From Bacillus sp. P14.5 (GTDB lineage Bacteria; Bacillota; Bacilli; Bacillales; Bacillaceae_B), in NCBI RefSeq assembly GCF_003316765.1, contig NZ_NIJF01000066.1:161523-225522 (forward strand): DNA of 64,000 nucleotides, written 5' to 3'. The translations under genes and the position numbers were made by a program. Under the pieces are notes generated by a model that was given only the letters and a program-made list of their open reading frames with translations, ran no database searches and was not told where the DNA came from. Positions 63,579 through 64,000 of this stretch are shown piece after piece (positions within the stretch are counted from its first letter, which is position 1; every line of letters begins with the position of its first letter).

Positions 63579-64000
63579 TTGCTTAAAGATCTTTTCGTAA
63601 AGACAAAAAAGAAAAAGTATGCAACCATTCCCTCTGATGCGGCTAAACAGGATGTACCGGAAGGAATTATGACGAAGTGTCCAAATTGTAAAAAGATCAT
63701 GTATACAAAAGAACTGAAAAAAAATATGAATGTCTGCCTGCATTGTGAGTATCATCACCGCATGAATGCATTTGAAAGAATTGACTGCTTCATAGATGAG
63801 GGAAGTTTTGAAGAGCTGGATGCAAACCTTATTTCGGAAAATCCTCTGAATTTTCCTGATTACATAGAAAAATTGGAGAAAGACCGTCAGAAGACCAATA
63901 TCAACGAGGCTGTTGTGACAGGTGCCGGAAAAATTGACGGCTGCGAAGCAATAGTCGCGATTATGGATGCTCGTTTTAGAATGGGAAGCATGGGCTCTGT
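63579..64000 (+). CDS. accD: Acetyl-CoA carboxylase carboxyltransferase beta subunit (5' part)
   Basis: First ~140 residues; the gene runs off the window. The enzyme makes malonyl-CoA for fatty-acid synthesis. It begins [19 protein letters not shown]; the zinc-ribbon cysteines are visible as KCPNCKKIM and [12 protein letters not shown], and [10 protein letters not shown] marks the start of the carboxyltransferase core. TTG start at 63579, 8 nt after AAGGAGG. Likely followed by accA. Confidence 0.95.
   Translation, partial: MLKDLFVKTKKKKYATIPSDAAKQDVPEGIMTKCPNCKKIMYTKELKKNMNVCLHCEYHHRMNAFERIDCFIDEGSFEELDANLISENPLNFPDYIEKLEKDRQKTNINEAVVTGAGKIDGCEAIVAIMDARFRMGSMGS

Overview
The window looks like chromosomal DNA of a spore-forming Bacillaceae species (Bacillus or a close genus). 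It carries a small acid-soluble spore protein gene with a clear SigG-type promoter, ytrH/ytrI, a GerW-type ytfJ and a SpoIIP remnant. Strong AAGGAGG ribosome sites and TTG/GTG starts are common. Gene order follows, from memory, the accD-ytsJ-dnaE ... ackA ... ezrA ... rpsD-tyrS block of Bacillus subtilis, interrupted by accessory genes. No phage, complete insertion sequence, CRISPR array, rRNA or tRNA was seen.

Layout. 0-8 kb: a 53-bp tandem repeat, a class A penicillin-binding protein, T-box-controlled tyrS, a VOC-fold protein and rpsD with a long leader. 8-21 kb: dgcP, methionine gamma-lyase, a Rieske/FAD oxidoreductase, a frameshifted yjlB-like cupin, the methionine sulfoxide reductase ytsP, yttP, hisJ, ezrA, braB and a glycosyltransferase. 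21-30 kb: nifZ-thiI, a SASP gene, acyl-CoA synthetase ytcI, amidohydrolase ytcJ with a structured leader, and rarD. 30-34 kb: a five-gene ABC-transporter operon with an internal YtrA-type GntR regulator and an upstream operator. 34-44 kb: nadK2, sppA, yteJ, an ArsR/SRPBCC pair, ytfI-ytfJ, tpx, ytxK and ackA. 44-50 kb: an AT-rich orphan HsdR_N gene with a frameshift, an EcsC-family gene, a universal stress protein, a SpoIIP remnant, an NCS1 permease and ald. 51-64 kb: ytkL, ytoI, ytpI, nrnA, ytrI/ytrH, dnaE, malic enzyme, a GntR regulator and the start of accD.

The most unusual content is intergenic. About ten arrays of short palindromes lie downstream of genes, most with a unit of 51-53 bp. 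The palindrome arms differ completely between loci while the geometry is kept. Two arrays share the spacing series 52-62-52, and two others share a 25-bp unit built on a TGAGCC/GGCTCA palindrome. A second layer is a MITE-like family with ~24-bp terminal inverted repeats (two insertions flanked by 8-bp direct repeats). Three members contain a 118-bp GC-rich module with compensatory changes that point to a folded RNA or DNA structure.

Three coding sequences are visibly broken: the yjlB-like cupin, the HsdR_N protein and the SpoIIP fragment. Two of these breaks are single-base changes in short A/T runs, so sequencing error must be considered. Domain positions are approximate and all family assignments come from recognising motifs and remembered homologues, not from database searches.
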